DNA from: Dermacentor variabilis
Lineage: Eukaryota > Arthropoda > Arachnida > Ixodida > Ixodidae
Assembly (NCBI RefSeq): GCF_050947875.1
Contig: NC_134569.1
Coordinates: 42,733,277 to 42,797,276, forward strand
Direction of reading: 5' to 3'
Length of the DNA: 64,000 nucleotides
The first letter of the stretch is position 1; each line of letters opens with the position of its first letter. A model generated the notes under the pieces. It was not told the origin of the DNA. It worked only from the letters and a program-made list of their open reading frames with translations, and searched no databases. Position numbers and translations under genes: made by a program. Positions 1 to 12,086 of this stretch are shown one piece after another.

Positions 1-838
1 TGCTACATCCTGCTACATTTCAGCAAATTGTGAGAAATCTGCAGCTACATTGCGCCTATGGAGTGGCTCAGACTTTCATAAGCGGAACTAAGCCTTCAAG
101 AGCCGTTTCTTCGCACATCGAAAGCAGCATGACGTAGACCAACGGCTGCATTAACTCCATGGCGGATCGTTGTTTCTTCAGTGGGCTGGTGTCTATTTTC
201 AATAACTTCCGCCCCGCAGCATGCAGGTTGCTTAGGCAACAGTACAACATCTGTTTTCGGGCGGCAACGAGCGATTGTGATGGTGCCGAGCCAGACCCAG
301 CACTTCTCTCCTGTATGACCAGTGTAAACTGGATGACCAATGTTTCGGACGTTGTATGTTTCATTTGATTTATTTAACATATCACGCACAGTGTCGCAGA
401 AATAGCGGCCATGAACATAGTTGCCGCCCTTCAATTGGTCGTCTATCCCCCACTTTCGTTGGCGAGGTGATTTCACAGCTTTAAGAATGCCGTACGCCCG
501 CTACTAGGATTTTGGTCGACTCAGCACCAAACAATAACTTGCACTGCAGGATCATGAAAAGGCAGGGCTGGTTAGGCCTAGATGCATCGCATGGCCATGA
601 CAAAAATTCACTGCAGGCAGGCGCTTGTGGCAATGTGGTCATCAATAGCTTCAGACTAGTAAACCGCCTTGGTGATTGGTCATGAGATCACGGGCTAGAC
701 TGGCGGCCAGAAGCCAAGATTGGGTCTGTGGGCTACATGCCGTCAACTACTTTGAATGTTTTTTGTTTGTTTTATACGCTTAATGGGCGGACAGCAAAAT
801 CTCGTGTCTAGGCAGAAAGCTACAAACTTAATTCGCTC
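1..838. other. No recognised gene
   Basis: Nothing here could be tied to a known family. A 126-codon open frame runs on the minus strand at 96-476 with a fairly protein-like composition (five Cys, four Trp or Tyr near the middle), but it has no motif I recognise. It could be an exon, a transposon remnant or chance. Confidence 0.3.
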
Positions 839-841
839 TAA

Positions 842-1699
842 TACCCCTGTCACACTGGGAGTTTTAATGTCATTCGAATCGAATAACATTCGGTGCAACG
901 AATGTCATTCGCCCGCGGAGGTGCTACACACGAAAAATTGTCATTCGGTGGCGATATCAATGGCGATCATTCAGAAACAAACGTGGCAACTAAAATAGAA
1001 CAAGGTAGGTATAAAGTGCTCGCATAAGCAATCCATATATTTAAATATATTTTTGGGACGTCACTTCACTGAAAAAAAAATATTTTAGTAATGCGTATAA
1101 AAAAAGTTGTTGAGTAGCTCATAAATGCTGCATATTGAAAAGAATTTGCGCCAAAAAACAACACACACCAGAAAGACGACGACACCACGGGCTCATAAAT
1201 GCTGACATGGCGACGCTAGACGACGACGCTAAGTTGCAGGAGGTGAAGCGATTAGTTGCTGCGTACTTTGCATTACGAGCAAGGCTTAATAATCGAAGGA
1301 AGCGATTAGACGTTCTATGGCCGACGAGCAGAGTGGCGGCAGCATGGGCGGTGGCCAGACGCTGCCAAGCTAGAGAGTAACAACATTTTGCGACCGCCTG
1401 CCGCACGGATTTTGTCGCTTGAAAGTAACAAGTCCATTAAAACACCTAAAAGTTATTATTTCTATGCGAGTACGGTTTTCAATTTGCAAATGCCCTGTCC
1501 AGTTTTGTTTTGTTTCTGGGGTTGAGAGTACACATTCGCTCCGAGTGTGAAGCCGAATGAGTTTCTCTAACTTATTCGATTGCGGAAGTCATTCGGTGCT
1601 AATGGCATTAAATATCGCTGTGTAGCAACTGAATAATGTCACTCAATGCTAATGCCATTCGGTTCGAATGACATTAAAACACCCAGTGTGACAGGGGTA
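842..1699. mobile_element. TIR element with TAA target duplication (PIF/Harbinger-like MITE)
   Basis: The two ends are long inverted repeats that start TACCCCTGTCACACTGGG and continue for about 20 more bases (…TTTTAATGTCATTCGAA). They are flanked by the same three bases, TAA, at 839-841 and 1700-1702. A 3-bp TWA duplication is typical of PIF/Harbinger elements, so that superfamily is inferred. The interior repeats ATTCG-rich motifs near both ends and holds one open frame on the + strand (1135-1380, 81 codons) rich in Arg and Ala with no recognisable transposase motif. At 858 bp it is too short to be autonomous. Confidence 0.7.
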
Positions 1700-1702
1700 T
1701 AA

Positions 1703-2331
1703 GAGCCTAATCTGACAGCATTCGCGACTACATTTGGACTTCGCAACTACAGGCGATGCACATCAAGCTGCGCGACAAGCGAAAGCAAAACATCTCTGCG
1801 GTCCTGACCATCTCGACCAATGCGGAGCTCGGATGAAAGACAGTGATAGTGAAGAGAGCATGTGGAGGAAAGCGGAGGAGGAGGGTACAGTGTACCATGG
1901 GGTGGAAAGGGGAGGAGGAGGGTATGGCAATAACAAGAGAAAAGCTTAGTGCTGCGCAAGATGGGCTTTGCGGCGACGATGGCTTCGAGATGGCACCAGA
2001 GTAGCACTCATTGTCTGTTCACCAATGATGCCACCGATCCCGTATATAGAAACAAAGCGCTGCATGAGCAGAGGTCTGCCTTCGGCAGCTGCTGTGAATC
2101 ACACCCACGTGTCAACCATACGCTGCCTCTCACAATCTCCAATATATAGCAAGGCAGTCTTGCCACAATTCGCTCCGTTTGCAATGTGTCGCACAAGACA
2201 GATTGTTCGTGCCAGCCAATATATAGCAAAATGAAAGCATGTATGCAGCTGCGCTCAAATTTCGCATTGGGAGTATTGTAAGCGGCGGTGGAATTCTTTT
2301 GCGAAAAAACTCGTCGGCGACTGTTTTTACC
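1703..2331. other. No recognised gene; repeated TATATAG motifs
   Basis: No coding region was recognised. The stretch holds a purine-rich GGAGGAGGAGGG tract (about 1865-1925) and a direct repeat of CCAATATATAGCAA at about 2139 and 2216, with a related TATATAG at 2042. These look like TATA boxes just upstream of the candidate leader exon at 2332, but that use is speculation. Confidence 0.3.
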
Positions 2332-2371
2332 ATGAAGTTGGTGCTTGGTACATTACTTTTTACATTCATAG
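2332..2371 (+). CDS. Possible first coding exon with signal peptide
   Basis: An ATG preceded by TTTTACC opens 13 codons reading MKLVLGTLLFTFI and then runs directly into a strong splice donor, G|GTGAGTTT, in phase 1. A Lys followed by an unbroken hydrophobic stretch is a typical signal-peptide core, and many tick secreted proteins have a short first exon of this kind ending at a phase-1 intron (family knowledge, not seen here). TATATAG motifs lie 100-190 bp upstream. I found no matching downstream exon before the Ty3 element at 3794, so it may be the orphan first exon of a decayed or inserted-into gene, or chance. Confidence 0.3.
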
Positions 2372-3793
2372 GTGAGTTTCGTCACAAAGATCGACTCGCC
2401 ATGTGACATAGGTGATTATGTAGTACACCAGCCTAGAAACCTGGCAGCACTGATAGCAGCTACGCTACGGCCTTCTCTGGGTGATATTCCCCCACAATAA
2501 GCTACATAAATTTGGGGAAAGGGGCCTGTGCATAGACTCCCACCTATGAATGCAAAATTATCTTGATGAGTGTCAATCTTGATGATGAATATTTCGGAAT
2601 GGAATCATTCTTGAAAAATTGAACAAAATTAAGTTGTATTGGAATTGATCACTCAAGTTTTGAACAGCTACTTGAACTCTAGAAGGCTTTATAATATGGA
2701 GAGTTTGCAATCGCTTTCATTAATCCTGCTCCAGAATTCCAATTTACTGCTCTTAAATGCATTTTTGGCTGCTCCGAAAACTGCTCCGAAACGGCATAGG
2801 CCAGTAGCATCGCTGCACTGGGTGGTCAGCAAACAATGGAACAATTCTCAACATTCTCAGGCACTTGTACGCCACATTTCTCATCTTGGTGGCCACCTAC
2901 GGACTTCTCGGCAGTGCCACTAGATGCTGCAGCATGTTCAGAAAGAAAGCACAAGAGAAGCCCGGTGCATACATTTCAGAGGCCACGCACAGGCTTTGTG
3001 GCGGCGGTGTTAGATGGTACCAAGTGTTCTTAGGGAAGCACAAAAGATGAGTCCCGCTGCAGTACATGCCTCATACACAACTCATTTCGACGGTGGCGAT
3101 ACGTTGTGCCGCTGTATTGATTCAATCCTAAATGTATTACCGTAGACAGTCATTGTGAGATAGGTTCTGCCGAATGTTTTTTTCTCAGGACAAATGTCCG
3201 TATCTTCTTGTGATATTGTTTTTAATTTGTGGGTGCCGTCTGATGGCAGACATTAAGCGTGGTCAGCCATGGTGTCCCAAGATTTAGGGCGCGCGCAGCG
3301 CAAACCATGCAAATCGCAGCGAACCACACTGATTAATTGTTCTCTACACAATCTGCACCGCATGTCCTGGCGCTCATAATCATGCTAGTATGGCTTGATG
3401 TTCCTGAGAATTGTCTATAAGTGCTTACTGACAAGATAGTATCAATCAGGCATGTCTGGGAATTTGTGAAATTATTTTTGCTGCTGAAATTTTAAAATCT
3501 CCAGGACAAATTTACAATTTAACGTTTTTCGCTGCTAGTACAACTTCGTTATATCGATGTTTGACTGTATTTGAAAAATCTTGGCATGTTTGCATTCCTT
3601 CAAAACTGATGTGCCATGTAGTAGCATTGCACATTGCTCCTTGAATGAACACAGCACTCTACATGCACCTTGTAAAGTGCTGTTCCTGTGTTTTGTTACT
3701 GTCGTAATGGTGCACCAGACAAGATAACCTTTCAATTGTTTCTCACTTACAAGGTCCTCGGCAAATGTACAAATAATGCAACCAGTTATATAT
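2372..3793. other. No recognised gene; transposon-end fragment
   Basis: No exon was recognised. Around 3543-3568 there is a CTTCGTTATATCGATGTTTG motif followed by ACTGTA, which resembles the right end of Tigger/pogo-like elements seen elsewhere in the window. The rest is unassigned, with a GCTCCGAAAACTGCTCCGAA tandem near 2771. Confidence 0.35.
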
Positions 3794-3927
3794 TGTTACG
3801 GTGAAGGGAAAGGAGAAGGTGACATGAACTAGAGGAAGACGAAGACTGGCTGTTGCCTGAACGCCATACCTACCAGTTGTAAATATACATTATTTTACAC
3901 TTGTGGGCCTGCTTTCTTCCTGCAACA
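3794..3927 (+). repeat. 5' LTR of Ty3/gypsy element 1
   Basis: The repeat begins TGTTACGGTGAAGGGAAAGG and ends CTTCCTGCAACA. It matches 12909-13039 over its whole length with scattered differences, including small indels. It is very short for an LTR (134 bp). The bases just after it (TTTTGGTGGATGTGCGGGG) are where a primer-binding site is expected; I cannot name the tRNA. Confidence 0.88.
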
Positions 3928-3929
3928 TT

Positions 3930-5255
3930 TTGGTGGATGTGCGGGGTACAATCACGGAACTTCGCAGCAGACGTCATCTACCTGCCGCCACAACGGCAAA
4001 TCAACCGACACAAGCGTCAGTGCCTCAGCAGCCCGTGCCAACAGTCATCCTCACTCATCCGCGGGCCCCAGGGACATTTTGTGGCACGGACAACGCTGAC
4101 GTCGAGGAGTGGCTTACGATGTACGAGCGAGTGTGCAACAACAATAGGTGGGATCCAACAATGATGCTAGCAAACAATGGTACGATACACATGAAGCTGA
4201 CCTAACGAGCTGGGATGTCTGCAAAGACAAAATGCGAGACTTGTTTAGCATACCTGTCGGTCGTCAGCTGGCAGCAAAAAAAGAACTTGCGTGCCGCACT
4301 CAGACGTCCACAGAATCCTATGTCGTGTACATACAGGGTGTGCTGGCCCTCTGTCACAAGGCTGATAACAGCATGACCGAGGCAGACAAGATTAGTCACA
4401 TACTAAAAGGTATTGCAGACGATGCCTTCAATCTCCTGATGTGTACGGATTGTGCCACTGTGGTTGCAATTATAAAGGGGTGCTGGCGCTTTGAACAAGC
4501 GAAGGGCCGCTGCGTTGCTCAAGCTTTCGACAGATTGCCCAATACCGCCGCGACATCTTCTGAAGACCCGCCGCGGTTCATTCAGCCGACAGGACTAGTA
4601 GATATAACGTGCATCGTTCGCCGTGAGCTTGAGGACATGGCCCTGGCTCCAGTTCGTTCCGACTGTCGGGAAAGCGTGCCCGTTATCTCCCTTATACAAG
4701 CGGTCGTTCGGGAGGAAATGACAAGTTTGGGCATTCCATCTTTCTGCTCGGTCCACCATACAAACACCTAAATGATTTCTCCGTTCGCTCTCTCCCAGAT
4801 GCAAAGCTTTCCGCCACTCCGTCGCAACCCAGCTGACTGGCGCACAGCGGATGATAGACCCATCTGTTTTAATTGTTCCTGTATTGGACACATCACCCGT
4901 AATTGCCGCAACCACTGGTCGTTGCCTCCTCGGTGGTCATCTCCGAGTCACTACTGCCAAGTGCCAGACAATCATACTTTCTCGCCCTATACGCTGACTA
5001 AAAACATCAATGCCGACAGTGCTCCACCAAGACCCAGCCACTCCCCGTCTCCGCAAAGTCGTAGGTCCCGTTCACCTCTCGTTCACCGCTCTTCGTCCCC
5101 GTCTGCAACCGGTCGCTTCATTTTGAAGAAACTAGGCTGTGCAGCTCCCGGAGGTGAAGCTGCAACTCTGACCCAGCCCACAAATCCTCTATTCACCCTG
5201 CCTACAGGTGGAAACCTACTGGACATTGAAGTTGATGGCGTTCCTATTACATCTC
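3930..5255 (+). pseudogene. gag of Ty3/gypsy element 1
   Basis: The capsid/nucleocapsid precursor is spread over two frames. An N-terminal part ends at 4205, with motifs such as TFCGTDNADVEEWL that are typical of tick gypsy gags. The main part runs in another frame from about 4148. A zinc knuckle of the form C-x2-C-x4-H-x4-C lies at about 4863-4906 (CFNCSCIGHITRNC). An in-frame TAA at 4769-4771 splits the capsid and nucleocapsid portions. A Ser/Arg/Pro-rich segment (about 5030-5110) follows the zinc knuckle. It cannot make an intact product as it stands. Confidence 0.82.
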
Positions 5256-7584
5256 TTTGACAAAGGAGTGCAGCTTTCAGTTATTAGCGCTGCTCTCCGC
5301 TGAAGACTCAAGAAGATTCTGACGCCTGCCGTACCGTGCACTGTGCGAGTCGCTGGTGGGAGTACTACACCTGTTCTTGGAATGTGCACAGCACGTGTGA
5401 CCATTGGGGACCATTATACCATGGTTTTATTTGTCGTCCTTGAGCACTGCCTGCACGACCGAATTCTCGGCCTCGACTTCCTTTCAAAACACTCTGCCCA
5501 AATTGACTGCTCCACAGGTGTTCTACAGTTGGATCTGCCGCTTCCTGCCGACACAACAACTTGTGCGTCACACCACTTATGTTCTGCTGAGTTTACAATG
5601 CTGTCTCCACAGGCGGCTACAAATGTCCTTCTGACACCCTGTCCTCCCGTACCTGATTGCGACTACGTCGTGTCGCCTCTTACTGACATGGTTTTGTCAC
5701 GCAATATTGCCCTACCGAGCACCTTAATCCGTATCCCCGAAAACTGCGCTTGCGTGCCCATCCTCAATTTTGGATTTCTGTCGCATGCGCTACCACACGG
5801 TATCGCCATAGCGCATATCACTCCTTTGGAAGAACTTGAGATTTCTTCTTTGACCTCTGAACCCTTCCTCAATACCAACGGACCTTTGTCACCCACTCCT
5901 TTGTGCCCGACACCTGCGGATGATTGATAAGATGATTGCCCCTGACCATCTTTGCAAGCAAACAACAGCTCTTCGTCACCTCCTGTCATCTCATCGGGAT
6001 ATCTTTGATTTGGACGACCGTCCACTGGGCCAGACATCTGTTGTCACGCATAGCATGAACACCGGTGACACCAGCCTCATTCATAGGCGTCCATATCATG
6101 TCTCTTCAACAGAAAGGGCCATCATACAGAAAGAGGTAGACAGGATGATGGACAAGGGCATCATTGAACCTTCCAGTAGCCCGTGGGCATCACCGGTTGT
6201 CTTAGTAAAGAAAAAAGACAACTCGTGGCGCTTCTGCGTTGAGTATCGTCACCTCAACAGGATAACAAAGAAGGATGTTTATCCCCTGCCTCGCATTGAT
6301 GACGCTCTTGACTGCCTTCACAGATCCCAATACTTTTCATCAATTGACCTCCGCTTCGGCTATTCGCAGATTAGCGTCGATGAGATGGACCGCGAGAAAA
6401 CCGCCTTCGTCACACAGGATGGTCTATACCAATTTAAAGTCATGCCCTTTGGATTATGCAATATGGCAGCTACATTCGAGCGCATGATGGATTCTCTTGC
6501 GTGGCTTGAAATGTTCTACATGCCTCTGTTACCTTGACAATGTGATTGTGTTTTCATCGAACATTGAGAGCCACCTGCGGCTGCAGCGCCTCACCACATT
6601 CAAGGAACCATTATGGGTTTCCTTTGTAGCAATTGCTACAAACAGGTGGATGCCTGATTTTCCCTTCATTAATTACTTCTCTCCACCTTGCGGGTTTCCA
6701 CGGAACTACTACGTCGGCCATACTCTCCGTGTTTAGCAGGGCCGGCCTTCAGCTAAACTCCTCCAAGTGCCATTTCAGTAGCCGTGAAAATAACATGCTC
6801 GGCCATCTCATAAACGTCACCGGAATCCAACCTGACCCTTAGAAAGTTCACGCTGTGCGAAATTTTCCTGTACCTTGTTCAACAAACGATGTCCATATTT
6901 TTCTGGGCTTATGCTCTTATTTGCGGCGATTTGTGAAAAAATTTGCCGACATCGCTCACCCTCTCACTGACCTTCTTAAGAAAGATGTCTGTTTCTCTCG
7001 GGGACCACTGCAGGAGAAAGTCTTGTCTACACTGATTGAGCGGCTTACAACTTCCCTAATTCTGTCACACTTCGACCCTTCTGCACCCACTGAAGTACGA
7101 ACTGACGTGAGGGGTCATGGCATTGGCGCTGTCCTCGCAGTGTCAACAGGGCCAAGACCGTGTCATCGCTTACGCCAGCCACCTTCTTTCCATGCCCGAG
7201 TGAAATGACTCCATTACTGAGAGGAAATGTCTCGCGCTCGTATAGGCGGTTGCGAAATTTCGACCGTACCTTTTCAGTCGGAGCTTCTGCATCATAACCG
7301 ATCATCACGCCCTCCGCTGGCTCTCCTCTTTGAAGGACCCAACCGGACAACTTGCACGTTGGGCATTGCGTCTACAAGAATATACATCTTCAATTATGTA
7401 TAAGTCAGGCCGCCTGCATAAAGACGCTGACTGCTTGTCCCGCAGTCCCGTGGATCAACCGGACGATACTGATGCAGGCTCGGACATTAGTATTCCGTCC
7501 CTCTCTGGCTTCCTCCACATTGGTGACGAGCAACACTAAGATCCTGTTCTTCGAACAGTTATGGAATGCCTAAGCTCCTCCTCA
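5211..7584 (+). pseudogene. pol (protease, RT, RNase H) of Ty3/gypsy element 1
   Basis: The order is protease, reverse transcriptase, RNase H. At the protease active site the usual D-[ST]-G reads DKG after a one-base frame change near 5258; the later protease motif ILGLDFL is kept. The RT fingers and palm are readable (SSPWASPVVLVKKKDNSWRF, then MPFGLCNMAATFERMM). The catalytic YxDD box reads YLDN at about 6531-6542, so the second Asp is lost, and it sits just after a frameshift. About 120 bp of foreign sequence seems to be inserted at about 6600-6725, before the thumb and connection. RNase H ends with the HHALRW and DADCLSR motifs near 7300-7440. Frame changes occur at roughly 5258, 5920, 6535, 6740 and 7210, and an in-frame TAG lies at 6840. 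The coding match continues to about 7584 and then stops abruptly at the second element. Confidence 0.85.
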
Positions 7585-7586
7585 GA

Positions 7587-7664
7587 CAGGTGCATGCGTC
7601 AGCTGACATAAGGCGCGTGCCTAGCGCCATCTATGTTATATAAACACAACTACTGAATACCGCA
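7587..7664 (-). repeat. Truncated 3' LTR of Ty3/gypsy element 2
   Basis: These 78 bp match the U3 side of the complete LTR (for example TAGCGCCATCTA and TATATAAACACAACTACT). The remaining roughly 125 bp of the LTR are missing, and element 1 pol sequence abuts it directly. A deletion therefore removed both LTR and element 1 DNA at this edge. Confidence 0.8.
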
Positions 7665-8164
7665 TTTTCTCCCCTCAAAAAGAGTTACTTAACGTATTAA
7701 GAACCGGAAACACTATGAGCACTCAATATTTATGATAGTCTAAACCACAGTGGTGGTCTTCTTTGCCTTGTCGAACTCCTCAGTTCCGGGACGTCCCTTT
7801 TCCTCTGGTGTCCGAACAGATGGCTGTTGAGGTAAATCATGGCTTTCCTGCTGTGGCTTGCCACACGGTGTTATGTTTTCAGGCGAACAGCTTCTTGCAA
7901 CTGTAGGTGGTGTGACTAGTCAAGGACAGGGCACCAGCCGATCCTGATTCCAAGTGCGGCCGTCATTAAGCTTGTAGGTGTCTTGGCCACATTGATCAAC
8001 AATGGTGAATGGACTTGAGTAGCTCAAAGCGCCCTTAGGCACATGATCTGGCAATCTGACTCGAGCCGATTGACCCGTTAACGGAGAATGCTTCGCAGCT
8101 CATCGATGGTCAGTGTAGGACTTGCTTGTTGCTTTTGTGCTACACTGCTGCGAACGGCTTTCAT

Positions 8165-10800
8165 CTATGCGTGCGGGTATTGGAAAAACTGTTTACCTGG
8201 CCCTCCTACAAGGTAATGTTTTATTCTGGGATGACAGCCGTGAAGAAGGACGGAAGGCTTCGCTCCTGTGGTGGCATACGGCGTGAAACGGTAGACTCTG
8301 AGGTAGTTAGTGATAGCTTCCTTCAAAGGCCGACGTTCTCGTGTGCAGACTTCAACGCATTCTTTGAGTACCCGATTAAACCTTTCTATTTGACCATTGG
8401 CTTTCGTATGGTAGACTGCCAAGTACGCATGGGCAATGCCGTGTTCCTTAAGAAAACTGTTAAACTTACAGGTTGTAAATTGAGGACCGTGGTCTCTCAC
8501 AATCTCGTCAGGATATCCTTCCCTGCTGAAGATGCTTTGCAGAAAGGAGATGACTGTTGCAGTAGTCACTTTCGCAGAGATACAAACCTCTGGCCACTTG
8601 CTGAAATAATCAACGGTTGTAATAGCAAAACGGCAATCTGCAGGCACAATGGAAAAAGGGTTCACAATATCGATTCCTAGCTTCTGCCATGGTGCTGATG
8701 GGAATGCAACTGGCTGCAGGGGTGGTGTCACCTGTTTTGCAGACTTGCCAACTGATTGGCATACACCCCGCAAGATGCAATCAATTGTTCCACCTGCTTG
8801 CACATAGTAGGCCACCAGTATTGTTCACGTAGTCACTGCTTTGTCCCTGTTATCCCCGGATGGGACTCGTGGGCTGCGTCAAGAAGCCGTGCTACAAGGA
8901 ACGAAGGTACGATGAATTTGTCTCCTCGAAGCAGGAGGTCTCCAACGACTAAGAGCTCAGTCCGCACCCGGTAGAACGGAACTGCCTCGGAAGGCAACAT
9001 CTTCAGTGCAGGCCATCCCGATGTCTTTATGACCTTTTGAAGCAGAGGGTCCTGCATTGTTTGAACTACAAACTCCGCATGAGTAATGCAAGTTGAGACA
9101 ACACAAATGCTCTCCTCTCTCTCTCTTCCTCCTCCAGATGACCTGAGAGGGGCATGCTTGAGAGAGCATCAGCAACAGTATTCCTGTCACCCTTCTGAAA
9201 TTGAATAGTAAAGTTGTATGCCATCAGCCTGGCAATCACCTGGAATGGACGTCAACCTACTCGTTTTATACTCAGGAGTGTGACCAGAGCCTGGTGGTCG
9301 GTGTGCAGTGTGAATGGGTGACCCCAAAGGTATACTCTCCTGTGTTCGCGTGCCCACAAACAAGCAAGGGCCTCCACTCGTCCAATGGAGTACTTCTGTT
9401 CCTGTGGTGCAAGCCTGCGAGAAGCAAAAGCAATCGTTACAAGTTCATCATTTCTTGTCTGCTGCAACACCGCTCCCGAACCGAGGACGAGGCATCTGTA
9501 GTGACAATAATGTCACCCGAGGGATCAAATAGCTGTAAACATCTTGTGGCCAAGGAACTTTTCAGCTGCTCGAAACAGACTTGTCTCACATCGTTCCAAG
9601 TGACTGGGGTATTCTTAGGTAGCAACTCGCGAAGAGGCTCGACAACACCGCATGATCAGGCACAAACTTGGCGTAATATCCCACCATGTCCAAGAATGAG
9701 CACGAAGTGCCAATATCTGTTGGTGCCGGTGCATCGTCGATGACGTCAATGTTGCTTTGTAAAGGGCATATCCCCTTGTGACTGATCCTGTGACCAAGGA
9801 AGTCTATTTCTTGTACTTTGATAATGCATTTGTCATTCAGCATTAATCCAGACTTCGCAATCAAGTGCAGGCTTGTTTCACATTCTCGAAGTGTTCTTCA
9901 CATGTGCTTCCATACACATGGACATCATCGATGTAGCGCAAAGTGTTATTGCAGTTCTGCAAAATAGTGACCATCATTTTCTGAAAGGCAGACGGGGCTG
10001 ATGCAAGGCCGAAGCAGACTCATTTGAATCTGTATAATCCACTATCGGTGATGAAGGTAGTAAACTCTCTGCTTTCGGGACTCAGCAAAACGTACTGGTA
10101 GCCGGCTGCTAAATGAATCTTGGAAAACCTTGCGTCGTGAAGTTTGTGCAGTAGTTCTTCCGTGTGTGGCAGCGGAAATGTGTCAACAACAATCGCTTTG
10201 TTTGGTTCGTGCACATCAACACAAATTCTTATTTTGCCATTTTACTTTGCAACTACTACAGTTGGCGCTACACATTCAGACGCATCAACCTTTTCGATGA
10301 CATCATCATGCTCAAGACGCTGCAGCACTTCACGTACTGGACCTCGCACCAAAAATGGCATGCGCCGTAACTTAGCAGCGACAGGCGTGATTCCTTCTCC
10401 TATCTTGACCTTATGAATAAAATTTTTTGCCAGACCTAACTTTCCGTCTAAACAACTGCGAAAACTGACAAAACAGTTCTGGATCAATGCCTTGTAGCGC
10501 TTGCGTAATGTGGGTGCATTGCAATGACATACTGTTGATGTGCAGCCGCAGTGCTTTGATGACGTCAATGCCGAGGATGTCAGTGACGTCGTTGACAACG
10601 TAGAAAAGTATGTTGGCATGTCGATCCTGACAGATGACTGGCACTGTCAAAAACCTCTCTGTGATCCTGCGCCTAGAAAAACCATAAAGTGACGCTGATG
10701 TCTGCTGCATGGAAAGGCATTTCAACCTTGAATATGTGACGGTGGACAGAATCGAGACAGCAGAGCCCGTATCGACGAGGAAACGTATGGGTACATCTTA
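8165..10800 (-). pseudogene. pol (protease, RT, RNase H, integrase) of Ty3/gypsy element 2
   Basis: Read on the minus strand, the protease region lies at about 10790-10540 (VDTGSAVSIL active site near 10770, later DILGIDV). RT follows: GPVREVLQRLEHDDVIEKV near 10330, then ICVDVHEPNKAI and FPLPHTEELL near 10160-10220, and the intact catalytic YIDDVHVYG at about 9910-9940. RNase H is at about 9625-9250 (VTTDASS near 9510, HTDHQALV near 9290). Integrase covers 8815-8165 with the DDE core visible as GIDIVNPF, RDHGPQF and GQIERFNR. Stops and shifts break it into at least six frames. The integrase core is the longest undamaged piece (216 codons). Confidence 0.85.
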
Positions 10801-10809
10801 CGCGAGAAC

Positions 10810-12035
10810 TTAGATGTATATTCCTGCTTTGCTCGACCATGCGAGAAGCAAGACGTTGAGGTCGCCGAATGTACTGCAGGTATCGACTTCTCGGACCGCT
10901 AGGGCCTGCTCGTTTGCCATGCCGCTCTTACAGACGCACTGAAAATGACCTCGTTCGCTGCATTTGCTGCATATTTTATTCTGTGCCTTGCATTTCTTGT
11001 AATCTGCAAGATCCTGCGAAGACCTGCAACGAAAACAAGACTTGCGCTGCTGCAGTAGTGGTAATCGGGATTCTGTACAGCATGGAATCTGACATTTTTC
11101 CACCTTTTGAATGCTTGCAGCCGATAACTGCAGCTCAAGCGAGTATTTCTTGGCTTCTTCAATATTGTTCGCAGTAGCCAGTGCATGTTCAAGAGTAAGC
11201 GAAGTGCCTTCTAGAAATAGGCATTCCTGAAGAACATGGTTTCTCGTGTTCGCTACAAGTTGATCACGAATGAAATCATCAACTTGCTCACCGAAGTGAG
11301 AACTCAATGCCAGCTCGCACAATGCCGTGGCGAAAGCTGCGGCAGTCTCCCCAGGCAGTTGGGGGCGCTGTCCGAACCTATGCCGCTCCACGACGACGTT
11401 CGTTTTAGAAGTGAAGTAACCATCCAACTGAAGTGAAGCAAGCATCCAATGCATGCAGCATTGACGGTTTCTTCTCCGGCATTGCGTAGTACAAGTGTTG
11501 GCCTTCAGTACCCAAACAGTGCAGTAGCAAAGCTTTACGACGTGCAGGTGGGTGGGCGTCACTCCCCGATGCCAGGAGATAATTCTTGAAAAGGCGTTGC
11601 CGCTGCGTCCAAGCAAGGAATGGCGGGCTTCCCGGGCGTCGGCAGGAACTCCGGTGGTTAATGTAGGCTCATTGCTTCCGCTTTCGGTCACTTCAATCCT
11701 CGTCGCCAACGGTTGTATCTGCCAGTTGGGTGCAATGTCCGAACCTATGCCGCTCCACGACGACGTTCGTTTTAGAAGTGAAGTAACCATCCAACTGAAG
11801 TGAAGCAAGCATCCAATGCATGCGGCATTGACGGTTTCTTCTCCGGCATTGCGTAGTACAAGTGTTGGCCTTCAGTACCCGAACAGTGCAGTAGCAAAGC
11901 TTTACGACGCGCAGGTAGGTGGGCGTCACTCCCCGATGCCAGGAGATAATTCTTGAAAAGGCGTTGCCACTGCGTCCAAGGAATGGCGGGCTTCCCGGGC
12001 GTCAGCAGGAACTCCGGCGGTTGATGTAGGCTCAT
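10810..12035 (-). pseudogene. gag of Ty3/gypsy element 2
   Basis: The N-terminal part begins at 12035 with MSLHQPPEFLLTPGKPAIPW, a usual start for this gypsy group. It then meets a frame break and a tandem duplication (11357-12086), so that the gag start is present twice. The rest continues to 10810, with a helical middle part (GETAAAFATALCELA) and a Cys-rich end: CFRC, then CSKCSERGHFQCVC around 10915-11025. The last knuckle has Cys-x2-Cys-x4-His-x4-Cys spacing. Confidence 0.8.
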
Positions 12036-12086
12036 TGCTTCCGCTTTCGGTCACTTCAATCCTCGTCGCCAACTGTTGTATCTGCC
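11357..12086. repeat. Tandem duplication of the element 2 leader and gag start
   Basis: Two copies, 11357-11723 and 11724-12086, lie side by side and are about 97% alike. They differ by a 4-base insertion near 11614 and a few substitutions. Each unit runs from inside gag to the last 12-13 bp of the LTR (GTTGTATCTGCC), so the copy break points are GCAGTTGGG in gag and CTGCC in the LTR end. Confidence 0.85.

Noticed and set aside
96..476. 126-codon minus-strand ORF as a gene
   Set aside because: No recognised motif, no splice or promoter context. Left as an unassigned open frame.
4595..4915. Minus-strand ORFs across the Ty3 gag
   Set aside because: They are shadows of gag on the plus strand.
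8126..8680. 184-codon plus-strand ORF
   Set aside because: It is the antisense of the element 2 integrase at 8165-8815, which has clear DDE motifs.
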